Below are positions 8,035 through 17,200 of a stretch of 64,000 nt of DNA, piece by piece (position 1 is the first letter of the stretch; each line of letters starts with the position of its first letter). The notes beneath the pieces are model-generated. The model did no database searches. It saw only the letters and a program-made list of their open reading frames with translations, and had not been told where the DNA came from. A program made the translations under genes and the position numbers. The stretch is from Bacillus sp. SD088 (lineage in GTDB: Bacteria; Bacillota; Bacilli; Bacillales; Bacillaceae_C), in NCBI RefSeq assembly GCF_017355205.1, contig NZ_JADIJK010000018.1, positions 1 through 64,000 of the forward strand, given 5' to 3'.

Positions 8035-9111
8035 TTATTGGTTATCAACTTTTAATTCCATTAGATAAGCTGCTAACGCATCTAGCTCATCATCTTCAAG
8101 GTCAGGATATTGACCTGTCATTTTGTTTCCTGGCTTAAATTGCTCTGGATCTTTTATCCATTCTTTTAAACTTTCTTCATCGTGATCCAAAATCCCAGCG
8201 ACTGTTTCCCTGTTACCGAAATCAGATAAGTTAGGTGCAACTCTTGCTGTTTTTGGCTTTTCATTACTAGGTGTTACAGCATGACAGGAAAGACAGCTAT
8301 CAGTAAAAATCTCTTCGCCTTTATTAGCTAATTCAGAAGTCGGAACTGGTTCTTCCGCATTTTGCATATCTGCAACCCATTGGTCAAAATCAGCTTGTGA
8401 AATGGCTTTAACCTTAAAATCCATATAAGCATGGGAAGGTCCACAAAGCTCCGCACATTTCCCATAGAAAATATTGTTGACATCGTCTGCCTTATCTTGA
8501 TCAACACTTAAGTAAAACTTATTGACGTTCTCTGGATTAGCATCTAATTTTCCGCCTACTGATGGAATCCAGAAAGAGTGTTTGATATCAGCAGATTCAA
8601 CATTAAAATACACTTTTTGATCTGTTGGAATTACTAGGTCTTGGCTTGTTAAAATGCCGAGATCTTCGTATTCGAACTCCCACCAGTACAAGTGAGCTCG
8701 CACATTGACCACAAGATTCTCTCGATTTCCATCCGCGTCCTTCTTATCCATTGCCGACACATCACCTTGTGAAAAAGTAGCAGCAACTGTAGGGACAGCA
8801 AGCACCAAAATAATGATGATCGGAATAACTGTCCAAATGATTTCTAGTGTGTGACTACCTTCAACTTGCTTAGGTATTTCACTATCATTCTTACGTCGAA
8901 AACGGACCACGGCAATCGCAAATAACACTACTACGACAATAATGACCAAAGTCATAATCCCTAAACTGAATAAAATGAGGTCATATTGCTGTTTTGCCAC
9001 TTCTCCAGCTGGTTTTAAAGCCGAGAGAAACGGCTCGCCACATCCTGACAGGACTAACGCCAACATCGCTATAATTGAAGCGAGACGCCATTTTTGCAGC
9101 CATTTTTTCAT
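8035..9111 (-). CDS. ctaC: Cytochrome c oxidase subunit II with fused cytochrome c (caa3)
   Basis: 358 residues. The signal peptide ends in lipobox LVLSGC (Cys24 would be lipidated). Two membrane helices (about 44-70 and 90-112) are followed by the external CuA domain, with ligands H178, C219, E221, C223, H227 and M230 in CAELCGPSHAYM. A C-terminal cytochrome c domain has the heme motif CLSCH (273-277). The fused heme c defines a caa3 rather than an aa3 oxidase and accepts electrons from soluble or membrane cytochrome c. It is the first gene of ctaCDEF; the ribosome binding site GAGGGG is about 12 bases from ATG, rather distant. Confidence 0.97.
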   Translation of the reverse strand: MKKWLQKWRLASIIAMLALVLSGCGEPFLSALKPAGEVAKQQYDLILFSLGIMTLVIIVVVVLFAIAVVRFRRKNDSEIPKQVEGSHTLEIIWTVIPIIIILVLAVPTVAATFSQGDVSAMDKKDADGNRENLVVNVRAHLYWWEFEYEDLGILTSQDLVIPTDQKVYFNVESADIKHSFWIPSVGGKLDANPENVNKFYLSVDQDKADDVNNIFYGKCAELCGPSHAYMDFKVKAISQADFDQWVADMQNAEEPVPTSELANKGEEIFTDSCLSCHAVTPSNEKPKTARVAPNLSDFGNRETVAGILDHDEESLKEWIKDPEQFKPGNKMTGQYPDLEDDELDALAAYLMELKVDNQ

Positions 9112-9264
9112 AATGTAATCAAACCCCTCTTTCGTAAAATGTCTTGGCAGCCAAAGACATGCCGTTAACTATATGGATTTCTTAAAAAATATAAGAAAGA
9201 ATTCCCTAGAAATATAACCTATAATAATGTCTGATTGCCTTTCAATCAAAAGCCATAATTTTAT

Positions 9265-10179
9265 CTAGATCACTGAAAAAATGACCATTGCAGTAAATAA
9301 AATGGTTAAATAATTCAATGAATAGATAAACATTCCGTTGGCCCATTTTACATCGTCTTTTTTCTTATAACCCATCATGCCCATAAGTAACCACCCAATA
9401 TTCAAAGCAGTGGCAAATATAACAAATGGGACTCCTAATGACATCATAAAAAAGGGAATGGGTAATAGCAATGCTACCCAAAGCATGATATGTTTTTTTG
9501 TGACAGAAAAGCCCTTTACGACTGGCAGCATTGGGATAGAAGCAGCCCTATATTCTTCTACTCGCCTCATTGCAAGCGCATAGAAGTGTGGCGGCTGCCA
9601 AATAAACATAAGTAAAAATAACATCCAAGCCATTGTAGGCAATGAAGGATCAACGGCAGCCCAACCAATGAGAGGCGGAATAGCTCCCGGAAGGCTACCA
9701 ATAACCGTATTACTAACTAAATTCCGTTTTGCCCACATACTATAGACCACCACATAGCTAAAAACCCCGATGACTCCAAGAATCCCAGCTACTACATTGG
9801 TCAGAAAAAGAAATATTAATCCTACAATGATGAAACTAAAACCTAATATTAAAGTTTTAGAACCATTAATTTTCCCTGTCACTGTTGGTCTTTTCTTTGT
9901 TCGTTCCATAATATGATCTATATCTCTATCTATGTAATTATTCAAGGCACATGATCCTGCCATAATTAAGGACGAGCCAGCGAGAGCAAAAAAAACAATG
10001 TCTAATGATTGGAGGAAATGGCCTTCGGTAAAAACAAAGGCCAGCCACAACCCAGTGAAACTGGTAATAAGATTAGAATTCACAATACCAATTTTAATCA
10101 ATGCCGTAAAATCTTTCCATTTAGTAGTAACTGGCTGGACCGTTCTTTCAGCACTTGCTAATGTACGACTATCTCCCAT
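9265..10179 (-). CDS. ctaB: Protoheme IX farnesyltransferase (heme O synthase)
   Basis: 304 residues with nine or so membrane helices, UbiA prenyltransferase superfamily. The Asp-rich substrate motif [19 protein letters not shown] matches CtaB/CyoE, and the second conserved loop is [19 protein letters not shown]. It adds a farnesyl group to heme B to give heme O, the substrate of CtaA. Start at 10179 with AAAGGAGGG 6-8 bases upstream. Upstream of ctaC on the same strand and divergent from ctaA across 439 bases, as in B. subtilis, where ResD controls both promoters; I did not identify ResD sites here. Confidence 0.96.
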   Translation of the reverse strand: MGDSRTLASAERTVQPVTTKWKDFTALIKIGIVNSNLITSFTGLWLAFVFTEGHFLQSLDIVFFALAGSSLIMAGSCALNNYIDRDIDHIMERTKKRPTVTGKINGSKTLILGFSFIIVGLIFLFLTNVVAGILGVIGVFSYVVVYSMWAKRNLVSNTVIGSLPGAIPPLIGWAAVDPSLPTMAWMLFLLMFIWQPPHFYALAMRRVEEYRAASIPMLPVVKGFSVTKKHIMLWVALLLPIPFFMMSLGVPFVIFATALNIGWLLMGMMGYKKKDDVKWANGMFIYSLNYLTILFTAMVIFSVI

Positions 10180-10618
10180 TTTTATTCCCTCCTTTCTAAA
10201 AGTTTATTCCATCATTTACTATAATGCATTTTGCTTAACATTTCTTGTTTTTAATGAAACTTTCAGTATTTGTTCACTAATTAAACACGATTATTGCAAG
10301 GAATTTTTCAATCTCACTATATCCTTTGATCGAAGGCTGCTGATTCAAAGCCCCCAATGGAATATTAAAGCATAATTCCTTATGAATAGGGAGATAAAGA
10401 AAAGTGTTTTTATGTCGGAAATGTGACAAGTCATAGCAAATAGATGAATCTACTTTCTTATTTTTACCAAATAAAGGACAATCTTTCAAGCTTTCGGCTT
10501 TACGATGCGACTGTAACAATATTGTCAGTTGTTTTTTTCTAGTTCTTTAGGTAGTATCGGTTATGGAATGTTTATTTAAAAGTTAACGAATTTATTTTCT
10601 TTTAAAGAAGGTGAAGGC
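10180..10618. promoter_or_regulatory. Divergent ctaB-ctaA intergenic region
   Basis: 439 AT-rich bases without a credible gene; the one longish minus-strand frame (10277-10519) has no ribosome binding site and no family features. Both cta promoters must lie here. No sites are assigned. Confidence 0.5.
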
Positions 10619-11590
10619 TTGAGTAAAAAATTAAAATGGTTTTCTGTTATAACTTCACTTGTGATGCTAGGTGTGTTACTTGGTGGAGCTTTAGTAACAA
10701 AAACTGATTCGGGCATGGGCTGTGGACGCTCTTTTCCATTATGTCATGGAAAATTAATTCCATTAGAGGATATTACACCCGCATTGTTAATCGAATTCTC
10801 GCACAGACTTGTGTCAGGGAGTGCTGCCATTCTAGTTGCAATATTATCTATTTGGGCTTGGAGGGCAATCGGAAAGGTGAGAGAAACAAAATTGCTTGCG
10901 ATCCTATCGATCTCCTTTTTAGTTATCCAAGCATTAATTGGTGGCGCTGCAGTGCTATGGCCACAATCTGATTTTGTTTTGGCCTTGCATTTTGGTATCT
11001 CGCTTATTTCTTTTGCTGCAGTACTATTACTGACCTTACTTATTTTTGAAGTGGATAAAAAATTCGATGCGAACAAGCTAGTTATTGACAAAAGAATGAC
11101 GTTTCACATTATCGGTCTGACCATATACAGTTATATTGTGGTTTATACGGGTGCACTCGTCCGCCATACCGAATCAAGTCTAGTTTGTTCAGATTTTCCA
11201 TTATGTATAAATGGTGAGTTTTCATTACCGGCTAATATGTATCAATGGATTCAGATGGGACATCGTACAGCCGCTGCACTTATTTTTATTTGGATTGGCT
11301 ATGTGATGATTCTGGCTATTCGGCATTATAAACAGCAAAAAGTTCTTTATTATGGCTGGATTATTGCCTTTGTCCTTGTCTCGCTTCAAGCCATTTCAGG
11401 AGCAAGTGTGATTTTCACAAAGGCAAATATTGTTGTAGCCTTATCACATGCAATCTTTATCTCGCTATTATTCGGTTTGTTATGTTATTTTCTCCTCCTC
11501 TTATCTCGAAATAGGAGCAACATCGCCAAACAGCAAATTCAGTCAGGAGAGAAACAGCCTGTTGATCCCAATAAGCTGATTACCCAATAA
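10619..11590 (+). CDS. ctaA: Heme A synthase
   Basis: 323 residues and eight membrane helices in two four-helix repeats. Each repeat has its pair of heme-ligand histidines: SHRLVSG and [11 protein letters not shown] in the first, MGHRTAAA and LSHAIFISL in the second. Each also has an external Cys pair (GCGRSFPLC and CSDFPLC). It oxidises heme O to heme A for cytochrome aa3/caa3. The start is TTG at 10619 with AAGGTGAAGG just upstream. It is convergent with ftsW, sharing a terminator; in B. subtilis pycA lies between these two genes and is absent here. Confidence 0.96.
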   Translation: MSKKLKWFSVITSLVMLGVLLGGALVTKTDSGMGCGRSFPLCHGKLIPLEDITPALLIEFSHRLVSGSAAILVAILSIWAWRAIGKVRETKLLAILSISFLVIQALIGGAAVLWPQSDFVLALHFGISLISFAAVLLLTLLIFEVDKKFDANKLVIDKRMTFHIIGLTIYSYIVVYTGALVRHTESSLVCSDFPLCINGEFSLPANMYQWIQMGHRTAAALIFIWIGYVMILAIRHYKQQKVLYYGWIIAFVLVSLQAISGASVIFTKANIVVALSHAIFISLLFGLLCYFLLLLSRNRSNIAKQQIQSGEKQPVDPNKLITQ

Positions 11591-11623
11591 AAGAACCACG
11601 TACATTTGTGCGTGGTTCTTTTA
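11588..11623. terminator. Bidirectional terminator between ctaA and ftsW
   Basis: ATAAAAGAACCACG - TACATTTGTG - CGTGGTTCTTTTAT, a 14-bp perfect stem overlapping both stop codons, with A/T flanks suiting both strands. Confidence 0.9.
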
Positions 11624-12859
11624 TTGGGGATGCTGATAAGATCTTTTAAAAGTAGGTTGAACGGAAGAACGGCTTTTCTGTGATTTTGGCAGGTCTTTCT
11701 TATTTTTCGTACGGTATTTCTCATCATACTGTGTGAACATCGAAATATTTGCAAGTAAGCCCATGGCAATCGATAAAACAATTATCGAGGACCCACCGTA
11801 GCTGATAAACGGAAGCGTAACGCCTGTAATCGGAATTAGACCAGACATACCTCCTAGATTAATAAACGTCTGAATCCCAATCATCGCAGCAATACCAATT
11901 GCAAGCATACTGCCAAAAGGATCCTTACATTTCGTCGCAATGATAATCCCTCGTAGAACAATATAAGCAATCCCAAGAACGACAAAGCCTACACCAAAAA
12001 TTCCTAATTCTTCTGAAATAACCGACATAATGAAATCAGTGTGGATCTCTGGTAAGTAGCCATATTTTTGAATCCCTTGTCCAAGACCTGCCCCTTTTAA
12101 GCCACCCGACCCTATCGCTAAATAGGAATTAACTAGTTGAAAGCCTTGATTATCGTAATTTCCAAACGGGTCGAGGTAGCCAGTTATTCTTTTCATATTC
12201 CCCTCTGTAAAAAAACTATCAAATTTAAGGATCACAAAAGGAATTAATAATAGAGAAGCACCGACTCCCATTAGCCCAAGCTTTCCGATCGTTCGGAAGT
12301 TCATACCAGAGCAGAGAATAATGATCATGCCAAGGACAAGTGTGATCATCGCTGTTCCATTATCTGGTTCCATTTTAATAAGAAAGCAAACAAAGACAAG
12401 GTAAATGACTGGAGGCAATGCTCCAACATTCAACTGGTTAATGTATCTCTGTTTATTCGCATAGACTGCTGATAAATAAATCACAACACTTAACTTTGCA
12501 AATTCAGAGGGCTGGATCGTTCTTGTTCCAATGAGCTTTATCCAGCTTTGGGCATTATTGCTAGTATGGCCGATAATTGAAACAGCTAATAATCCGCCAA
12601 CAGAAATAATCGTCATTAAGATAAGAAGATTTTTATTCTTGAAGACTTTGTAAGGAAAGAGAGCAAAAAACAAAAAAGCGCAAAAGCCAATAAGAATATT
12701 AATTTTTTGCTTATTATAAAAGTAATCAGCAGGCACATCGTAAATTTTTATAGCAATAACCATGCTAGCACTATACACCATAATAAGGCCAAATAATGTC
12801 AAAAGTATGTATGCAATAATAATTGAATAATCATATGATTTAAGGATTTTTTTTAACAT
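11621..12859 (-). CDS. ftsW: Septal peptidoglycan glycosyltransferase FtsW (SEDS)
   Basis: 412 residues and ten membrane helices of the SEDS family. Diagnostic stretches are QPSEFAKLSVVIYLS (with the catalytically important Asp/Glu loop region), MEPDNGTAMI and LPFISYGGSSI. FtsW polymerises lipid II at the division septum with a class B PBP. A cytoplasmic basic tail (YRTKNKKDLPKSQKSRSS) ends the protein. Position beside ctaA and downstream of ylaN matches the B. subtilis ftsW (ylaO) locus, which argues against RodA or SpoVE. Confidence 0.93.
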   Translation of the reverse strand: MLKKILKSYDYSIIIAYILLTLFGLIMVYSASMVIAIKIYDVPADYFYNKQKINILIGFCAFLFFALFPYKVFKNKNLLILMTIISVGGLLAVSIIGHTSNNAQSWIKLIGTRTIQPSEFAKLSVVIYLSAVYANKQRYINQLNVGALPPVIYLVFVCFLIKMEPDNGTAMITLVLGMIIILCSGMNFRTIGKLGLMGVGASLLLIPFVILKFDSFFTEGNMKRITGYLDPFGNYDNQGFQLVNSYLAIGSGGLKGAGLGQGIQKYGYLPEIHTDFIMSVISEELGIFGVGFVVLGIAYIVLRGIIIATKCKDPFGSMLAIGIAAMIGIQTFINLGGMSGLIPITGVTLPFISYGGSSIIVLSIAMGLLANISMFTQYDEKYRTKNKKDLPKSQKSRSSVQPTFKRSYQHPQ

Positions 12860-12909
12860 AAAATTCTTCCAATCTATGAGTCAGTTTGCAGAAAGACCTC
12901 TTCATCCTA

Positions 12910-12945
12910 AAAAACTCAAACAATTTCTAAGAACTGTTTGAGTTT
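12910..12945 (-). terminator. Terminator after ylaN
   Basis: AAACTCAAACA / TGTTTGAGTTT stem with TTTT on the minus strand, between ylaN and ftsW. Confidence 0.8.
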
Positions 12946-12977
12946 ATGCTAAAGGCTTATGCCTAAACCGCCATCCT

Positions 12978-13259
12978 TTACTTTCTAACTGAGGCTTCAT
13001 GTAGAACAGACAACTGTCTTTCTAAGGAATCCATTAATTCTTTCCCATATTTTTGATCGACTAGTCCAAGGCGAACAGCAAAATCAATTTCACGAGACAA
13101 GCCAAACATTTGTGTATCTAGAACTTCTTCATATAAAGGGCATTGCGGCATAGTTAGATTGTCCATTTGCACTTGAATCAGGCGGAGAATTTTCTCTGCA
13201 TCTGCCTTCAGTAATGCATGGGCTTTTTCCCGATGATCAACTTTCGTATCCGACACCAC
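12978..13259 (-). CDS. ylaN: YlaN family (UPF0358) protein
   Basis: A 93-residue helical cytoplasmic protein matching B. subtilis YlaN across its length ([34 protein letters not shown]). YlaN is important for growth and has been linked to iron homeostasis through the Fur regulator; that is knowledge of the family, not seen here. The start is the GTG at 13259, 7 bases after GGGGG, with a second GTG next to it. Upstream of ftsW as in B. subtilis, with a terminator between. Confidence 0.92.
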   Translation of the reverse strand: MVSDTKVDHREKAHALLKADAEKILRLIQVQMDNLTMPQCPLYEEVLDTQMFGLSREIDFAVRLGLVDQKYGKELMDSLERQLSVLHEASVRK

Positions 13260-13280
13260 ATTTAATCCCCCTTATTTATT

Positions 13281-13526
13281 AGAAAAGCGCAAGTGCCTTG
13301 GGATATGAAGAAAGGCTAAGTTCGCGCCGTCCTGGCGCAACGCCTTTCTGACAAACATCCTGTTGCCCTCCGACAAGCAAATGTTCTGAGACAAGAAAAG
13401 TCCGGTTTTGACTTTTATTGGCTCAGGTTATTTGATGGAACATCGGCTAAGGTCGCCACGTCCTGTGGCAATGCCGATGAACTCACATCCTATGAGCTTC
13501 TCGGGGCTAGGCGCTGGAGCTAGATC
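13281..13526 (+). repeat. Family B modular stem-loop repeat, copy B1
   Basis: It begins AGAAAAGCGCAAGTGCC and ends GGGGCTAGGCGCTGGAGC, the two ends shared by the other copies. Internal modules are ACAAGCAAATGTTCTGAGAC, a hairpin whose second arm is GGCTCAGGTTATTT, and GGAACATCGG. It fills most of the gap between ylaN and ylaL; the rest of the gap (to 13781) is AT-rich with no gene. Confidence 0.85.
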
Positions 13527-13781
13527 CTAACACTGGCAATATTTTATACTTTTCCTCACCCTGAATATAATCTTCACTTGCCTGTCCGATCATCATTTAA
13601 TGAGGACAATACTATTATTAAATATTACAACTAAACTAGGGAAATTGCAACAGGAAAGACGATTACTTCCTATTTCAATACCTGAATTTCTCCCCCTATC
13701 ATTTTGGTTTAATATTCATGACTTTAAATTTCTATCCATTCACGCTATAATTGACATTTGTAATGACAAGGGGGCTACAGA

Positions 13782-14270
13782 ATGGATATGATCATGACCA
13801 TAAAAGGGAAAGTTAAATTTCCCATTACTTTGGATGTTGGAGCTTGGATTTTTGATGATCGTCGTATTGATTTAGATACATATTCCTTTGAAGATGAAAA
13901 ACAAGATGGTTTAACTGAAGAGGCTACGACTGTATCCAAGCATTGGGACCGCTCTGTAAAAGAAGGAGCCGTTTCTCCAAAGCAGACGCGTAAAAGATAT
14001 GAAAAAGCTAAAATGCTTACAAGCACCTTTGCCATTAAGCTAGAGCCCTTTCTTAAAAACGCAGAACCTGATCCAAAAGCTTCTCTTCTCGTTTTTGAGA
14101 CAAATGGCGAGGATGTGTCGATTCCTTTAGAGGATGGGTACACTATTCTTGTACAATTCTCCAATAAAGGCAAGGCTTTAAAAGAGGACGGACCTGTCCA
14201 TATTCTTTTTCCAGATGGTTCAAACCTTGATCATCCTATCAAGAATGTCAAGGCTTTTCGAGTCGAGTAA
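13782..14270 (+). CDS. ylaL: YlaL-like protein
   Basis: 162 residues, soluble, with no signal or membrane segment. The start of the protein (KFPITLDVGAWIFDDRRIDL) resembles B. subtilis YlaL, and the position between ylaN and ylaK agrees. Databases sometimes call this family a peptidyl-prolyl isomerase, which I cannot support from the sequence. The RBS AAGGGGG lies 8-9 bases upstream of ATG. It is transcribed opposite to its neighbours and followed by its own terminator. Confidence 0.75.
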   Translation: MDMIMTIKGKVKFPITLDVGAWIFDDRRIDLDTYSFEDEKQDGLTEEATTVSKHWDRSVKEGAVSPKQTRKRYEKAKMLTSTFAIKLEPFLKNAEPDPKASLLVFETNGEDVSIPLEDGYTILVQFSNKGKALKEDGPVHILFPDGSNLDHPIKNVKAFRVE

Positions 14271-14290
14271 GTAACCATGAGAGCGCCTTG

Positions 14291-14347
14291 AAAGAGTGAA
14301 AACGGCACGGGATTCGATGTCCTGTGGCAACGCCGTTTTTACTCTTT
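14291..14347 (+). terminator. Terminator after ylaL
   Basis: AAAGAGTGAAAACGGC pairs with GCCGTTTTTACTCTTT, one mismatch in about 16 bp. The 25-base loop contains GTCCTGTGGCAA, a piece also found in family B repeats, so it may derive from one. Confidence 0.7.
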
Positions 14348-14359
14348 ATTTGCTTGTAT

Positions 14360-14443
14360 TTTTTATACGAGAGTATTTTGTTTCTATACGACAGTATTCT
14401 TGCTCTATCCGGGAGTATTTTTCTCTTAAGCGACAGTAATCTG
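14360..14443. repeat. Four diverged 21-bp tandem repeats
   Basis: Units at 14360, 14381, 14402 and 14423 follow the pattern TCTATACGACAGTATT with 2-5 changes each. They lie between the ylaL terminator and the end of ylaK. Confidence 0.8.
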
Positions 14444-14471
14444 CTTCTTCAATTGGTTTAAGGCACGATTT

Positions 14472-15800
14472 TCATAATAAATCTGCGGCTAATTGAGCAA
14501 GATGTGACCGTTCCCCTTTGACTAATTTTATATGTCCTGCGATTACCTCCTCTTTAAAGCTCTCAAGCACATAACTTAAACCATTGTTATATTCATCCAA
14601 ATAAGGATGATCAATTTGTTCAGGATCGCCCATAAAGATAATTTTACTTCCTTCCCCTACCCTTGTTAGAATCGTCTTCGCTTCATGTTTTGTTAAATTC
14701 TGCGCTTCATCAATAATAATAAATTGGTCAGGGATGCTACGCCCGCGAATATATGTCAAAGCTTCAACCTCAATGGAGCTCATTCCTGCTAAAATCGCAT
14801 CTAACTCTCCCGGCTTTTTTGTGTTAAATAAAAATTCTAGATTATCATAAATCGGTTGCATCCATGGTCTAAGTTTTTCTTGTTTCTCTCCAGGAAGATA
14901 ACCAATATCTTTTCCAACTGGAATGATTGGTCGTGCAACGAACATCTTTTTATAAACTCGTAAATCTTCTGTCTGCATTAAGCCCGCCGCCAAAGTAAGC
15001 AATGTTTTTCCTGTCCCTGCCTTTCCAATTAATGTGACAAGCGGGATATCTTGTCTCATTAGCAACTCTAATGCCATCGTTTGTCGAGCATTCTTTGATT
15101 TAATGCCCCAAATCAGCTCATTTTGCCCGGAAAGCTTTTGAAGCGTCATTCCAGTCTCATCGATCATCCCAATTCCAGAAGTGGAACTGCCTAGCTCATC
15201 TTTAATAATGACAAATTGATTGGGATAAAATGGTTCATTTGTATAATTTGCCAAGGATATTCTCCCATGTTCATAAAATAAGCTGATCTGATGGATATCA
15301 ATATACAGTTCTTGTACACCTGTATATAGATGATCCAATTCAACAACTCGATCCTTCAAAAAATCTTCAGCATCTATTCCGATAGCATCGGCTTTGACAC
15401 GAAGAAGAGCATCTTTGCTGACTAATATGACTGGTCTTCCATCAACTTTCGCTTCTTCTTCAAGGGCAATATTTTTAGCGACTGCTAAAATGCGATTGTC
15501 ATTTGTCTTTTCAAAAAAAACTTCTTCAAGCTGTTTAAAAGAACGGTGGTTTAATTCAATCCTTAAACTTCCACCATTTTCGAGCTGGATTTTCTCATGA
15601 AGTTTTCCTTGTTCTCTAAAGCTATCTATCAGCTTTGAAATGTGCCTGGCATTTCTACCTATTTCATTCATATAACGCTTTTTTGAATCCACCTCTTCCA
15701 ATACAACTGCTGGAATCACAATTTCATTTTCTTCAAATGAGAAAAGTGCATTTGGATCTTGTAGCAAGACATTTGTATCTAAAACATATATTTTGCTCAA
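14472..15800 (-). CDS. ylaK: PhoH-like protein with N-terminal PIN domain
   Basis: 442 residues from a TTG start, exactly the length of B. subtilis YlaK; AGGAGG lies 8 bases upstream. The N-terminal PIN nuclease-like domain (about 1-130) has YVLDTNVLLQD with the first catalytic Asp. The C-terminal PhoH ATPase domain has P-loop GKAGTGKTLL, Walker B FIIIDEAQNLT and sensor GDPEQIDHPY. PIN-PhoH proteins act as RNA helicase-nucleases in mycobacteria; the role in Bacillus is unsettled. An in-frame ATG 17 codons upstream lacks a ribosome binding site. Both domains look catalytically complete. Confidence 0.9.
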   Translation of the reverse strand: MSKIYVLDTNVLLQDPNALFSFEENEIVIPAVVLEEVDSKKRYMNEIGRNARHISKLIDSFREQGKLHEKIQLENGGSLRIELNHRSFKQLEEVFFEKTNDNRILAVAKNIALEEEAKVDGRPVILVSKDALLRVKADAIGIDAEDFLKDRVVELDHLYTGVQELYIDIHQISLFYEHGRISLANYTNEPFYPNQFVIIKDELGSSTSGIGMIDETGMTLQKLSGQNELIWGIKSKNARQTMALELLMRQDIPLVTLIGKAGTGKTLLTLAAGLMQTEDLRVYKKMFVARPIIPVGKDIGYLPGEKQEKLRPWMQPIYDNLEFLFNTKKPGELDAILAGMSSIEVEALTYIRGRSIPDQFIIIDEAQNLTKHEAKTILTRVGEGSKIIFMGDPEQIDHPYLDEYNNGLSYVLESFKEEVIAGHIKLVKGERSHLAQLAADLL

Positions 15801-16105
15801 TATTGATGCCTCCTGCCCCTTTTTAATCGATCTAGCTTCAATGCCTAGCAAATTTAAAAGTTCATCTTATAAAGCATTAGGCGTAAGGTTGAACAGAAAT
15901 CGCCTTACATCCCACTAAAATTTGGTGTCTTGTAACATATGCTGCGCTTCTCATATCTTATGTCTTGAAACAGTCTCCGGTTCATTAAAATTCTTTATGA
16001 AGGGACCCTTTTGAATGAAATATATGAACTTTTGAATAAAGTTAGAAGATATATCAAAAATTAACCTGAGGACGTTAATGGAAAAATTTTATTGGAGGGA
16101 TTTAA
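15801..16105. other. Divergent ylaK-ylaJ intergenic region
   Basis: 305 bases between divergent ylaK and ylaJ. No gene. It should carry both promoters; the ylaJ side is probably sporulation-controlled by family analogy, but no clear sigma-F/G motif could be fixed. Confidence 0.4.
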
Positions 16106-16693
16106 TTGCGTACATGGCTTATTATACTGATTGCCGTATTCAGCATGTCAGCTTGTTCACAGAAGCCGGAAAACATTGGAGAAACAGACGTCATGCCAAG
16201 GGGAGTATCTGTTCAAGATAGCCATCTTGACAATAATGGTAATCAAAATTATACAGATGAAAAAAGAGCTAATCATTTAGCAAATCTCGCTGCAAGTGTT
16301 CCAGATGTTCACAATGCCTCAGCTGTTGTTATTGGGAATCTTGCCGTTGTAGGCATTGACATTGATCAGGATATAGAGCGTTCAAAGGTGGGTACGATTA
16401 AATATTCGGTGACGGAAAGCCTTAGACATGATCCACAAGGCGCTGGAGCGATTGTAATAGCGGATCCAGACCTAAATGCTCGCCTTAAAGAAGTTGGTGA
16501 AGACGCTCGTGCTGGTAAGCCCATTAGAGGTGTTATGAATGAATTAGCGGATATTGTTGGACGGGTCATACCGGACGTTCCTTTACCTGAAAACGAGAAA
16601 AAACCAGAGGATGCCATGGAGGATGATGACCAACAAAATGATGAGGATATCCAACACATACAAAAAGAGCAATCTAGTGATAAAAACCGGTAA
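16106..16693 (+). CDS. ylaJ: YhcN/YlaJ family sporulation lipoprotein
   Basis: 195 residues. The signal peptide ends in MSACSQ (lipobox; Cys17 would be lipidated). The central YhcN/YlaJ domain is VVIGNLAVVGIDIDQDIERS followed by ADPDLNARLKEV. The tail is strongly acidic. The family includes germination/spore lipoproteins of the inner spore membrane. The start is TTG at 16106, six bases after GGAGGG. Orientation and position beside ylaK and ylaI match B. subtilis. Confidence 0.88.
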   Translation: MRTWLIILIAVFSMSACSQKPENIGETDVMPRGVSVQDSHLDNNGNQNYTDEKRANHLANLAASVPDVHNASAVVIGNLAVVGIDIDQDIERSKVGTIKYSVTESLRHDPQGAGAIVIADPDLNARLKEVGEDARAGKPIRGVMNELADIVGRVIPDVPLPENEKKPEDAMEDDDQQNDEDIQHIQKEQSSDKNR

Positions 16694-16699
16694 CTTCAT

Positions 16700-16895
16700 C
16701 TAAAGTAGACAATACCCCTACTTCAATCGTGTGGTAGGGGCGAAGTAAATCGTCCTTATGTTCCACCACACTAAGGTAGGAGAGCGTTGCTCGGTCGTAC
16801 TAAAGGGTGTTGCTTTCTCTGAGGGTTGAGCCTTGACAGACGCAAGCTCCCACTTAAAACAATCTGTAGGGGTGTTAAGTGGCGGGGGTTTGATG
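16700..16895 (+). mobile_element. Relic of an IS200/IS605-type end (putative)
   Basis: Between ylaJ and ylaI. It contains CCCCTAC-GTAGGGG (16715-16740), a competing pair GTGTGGT / ACCACAC, and a terminal stem CCCACTTAA (16849-16857) / TTAAGTGG (16875-16882) followed by CGGGGGTTTGATG. The string GACAGACGCAAGCTCCCACT is the type of sequence found at the right end of IS200/IS605 elements, where TnpB guide RNAs end. No tnpA or tnpB remains. Assignment is by recall of such ends, not by alignment. Confidence 0.4.
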
Positions 16896-16939
16896 TTATA
16901 CTGGGAATGAAGAAGAAATTTTCACCCAGAGGTGAGCAA

Positions 16940-17137
16940 ATGGAAGTACAATGCGTAATCTGTCACGAGCATAACACCGTAGAGGATGACTCAAACCTTG
17001 CGAAAAAACTCAGAAATCGACCGATTCATACTTATATGTGCCCTATATGCTATGAACGAATAAGAGTGAACACCGAAAAAAGAAAACAAAATGAGAATTT
17101 CCGCTTATATCCTGATCAGAAAAAGGTAGATTTTTAA
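16940..17137 (+). CDS. ylaI: YlaI-like zinc-ribbon protein
   Basis: 65 residues with two Cys pairs, CVIC near residue 4 and CPIC near residue 35, forming a probable zinc ribbon. The RNRPIHTYMCPICYERI block closely resembles B. subtilis YlaI. The start at 16940 follows AGAGGTGAG by 4 bases; a longer frame upstream would read through the repeat-like region 16826-16939. DUF2197 family; function unknown. It ends at a strong terminator shared with ylaH. Confidence 0.88.
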   Translation: MEVQCVICHEHNTVEDDSNLAKKLRNRPIHTYMCPICYERIRVNTEKRKQNENFRLYPDQKKVDF

Positions 17138-17152
17138 ATTTTATTTATAAGC

Positions 17153-17200
17153 AAAAAAAGAGGCTATCCCATCAAAAAATGGTAAATAGCCTCTTTTTTA
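17153..17200. terminator. Bidirectional terminator between ylaI and ylaH
   Basis: AAAAAAAGAGGCTAT pairs with ATAGCCTCTTTTTT; convergent genes end on both sides. Confidence 0.9.

Noticed and set aside
10277-10519. 80-codon minus-strand frame between ctaB and ctaA
   Set aside because: No ribosome binding site, no recognisable domain, and it lies in the divergent promoter region.
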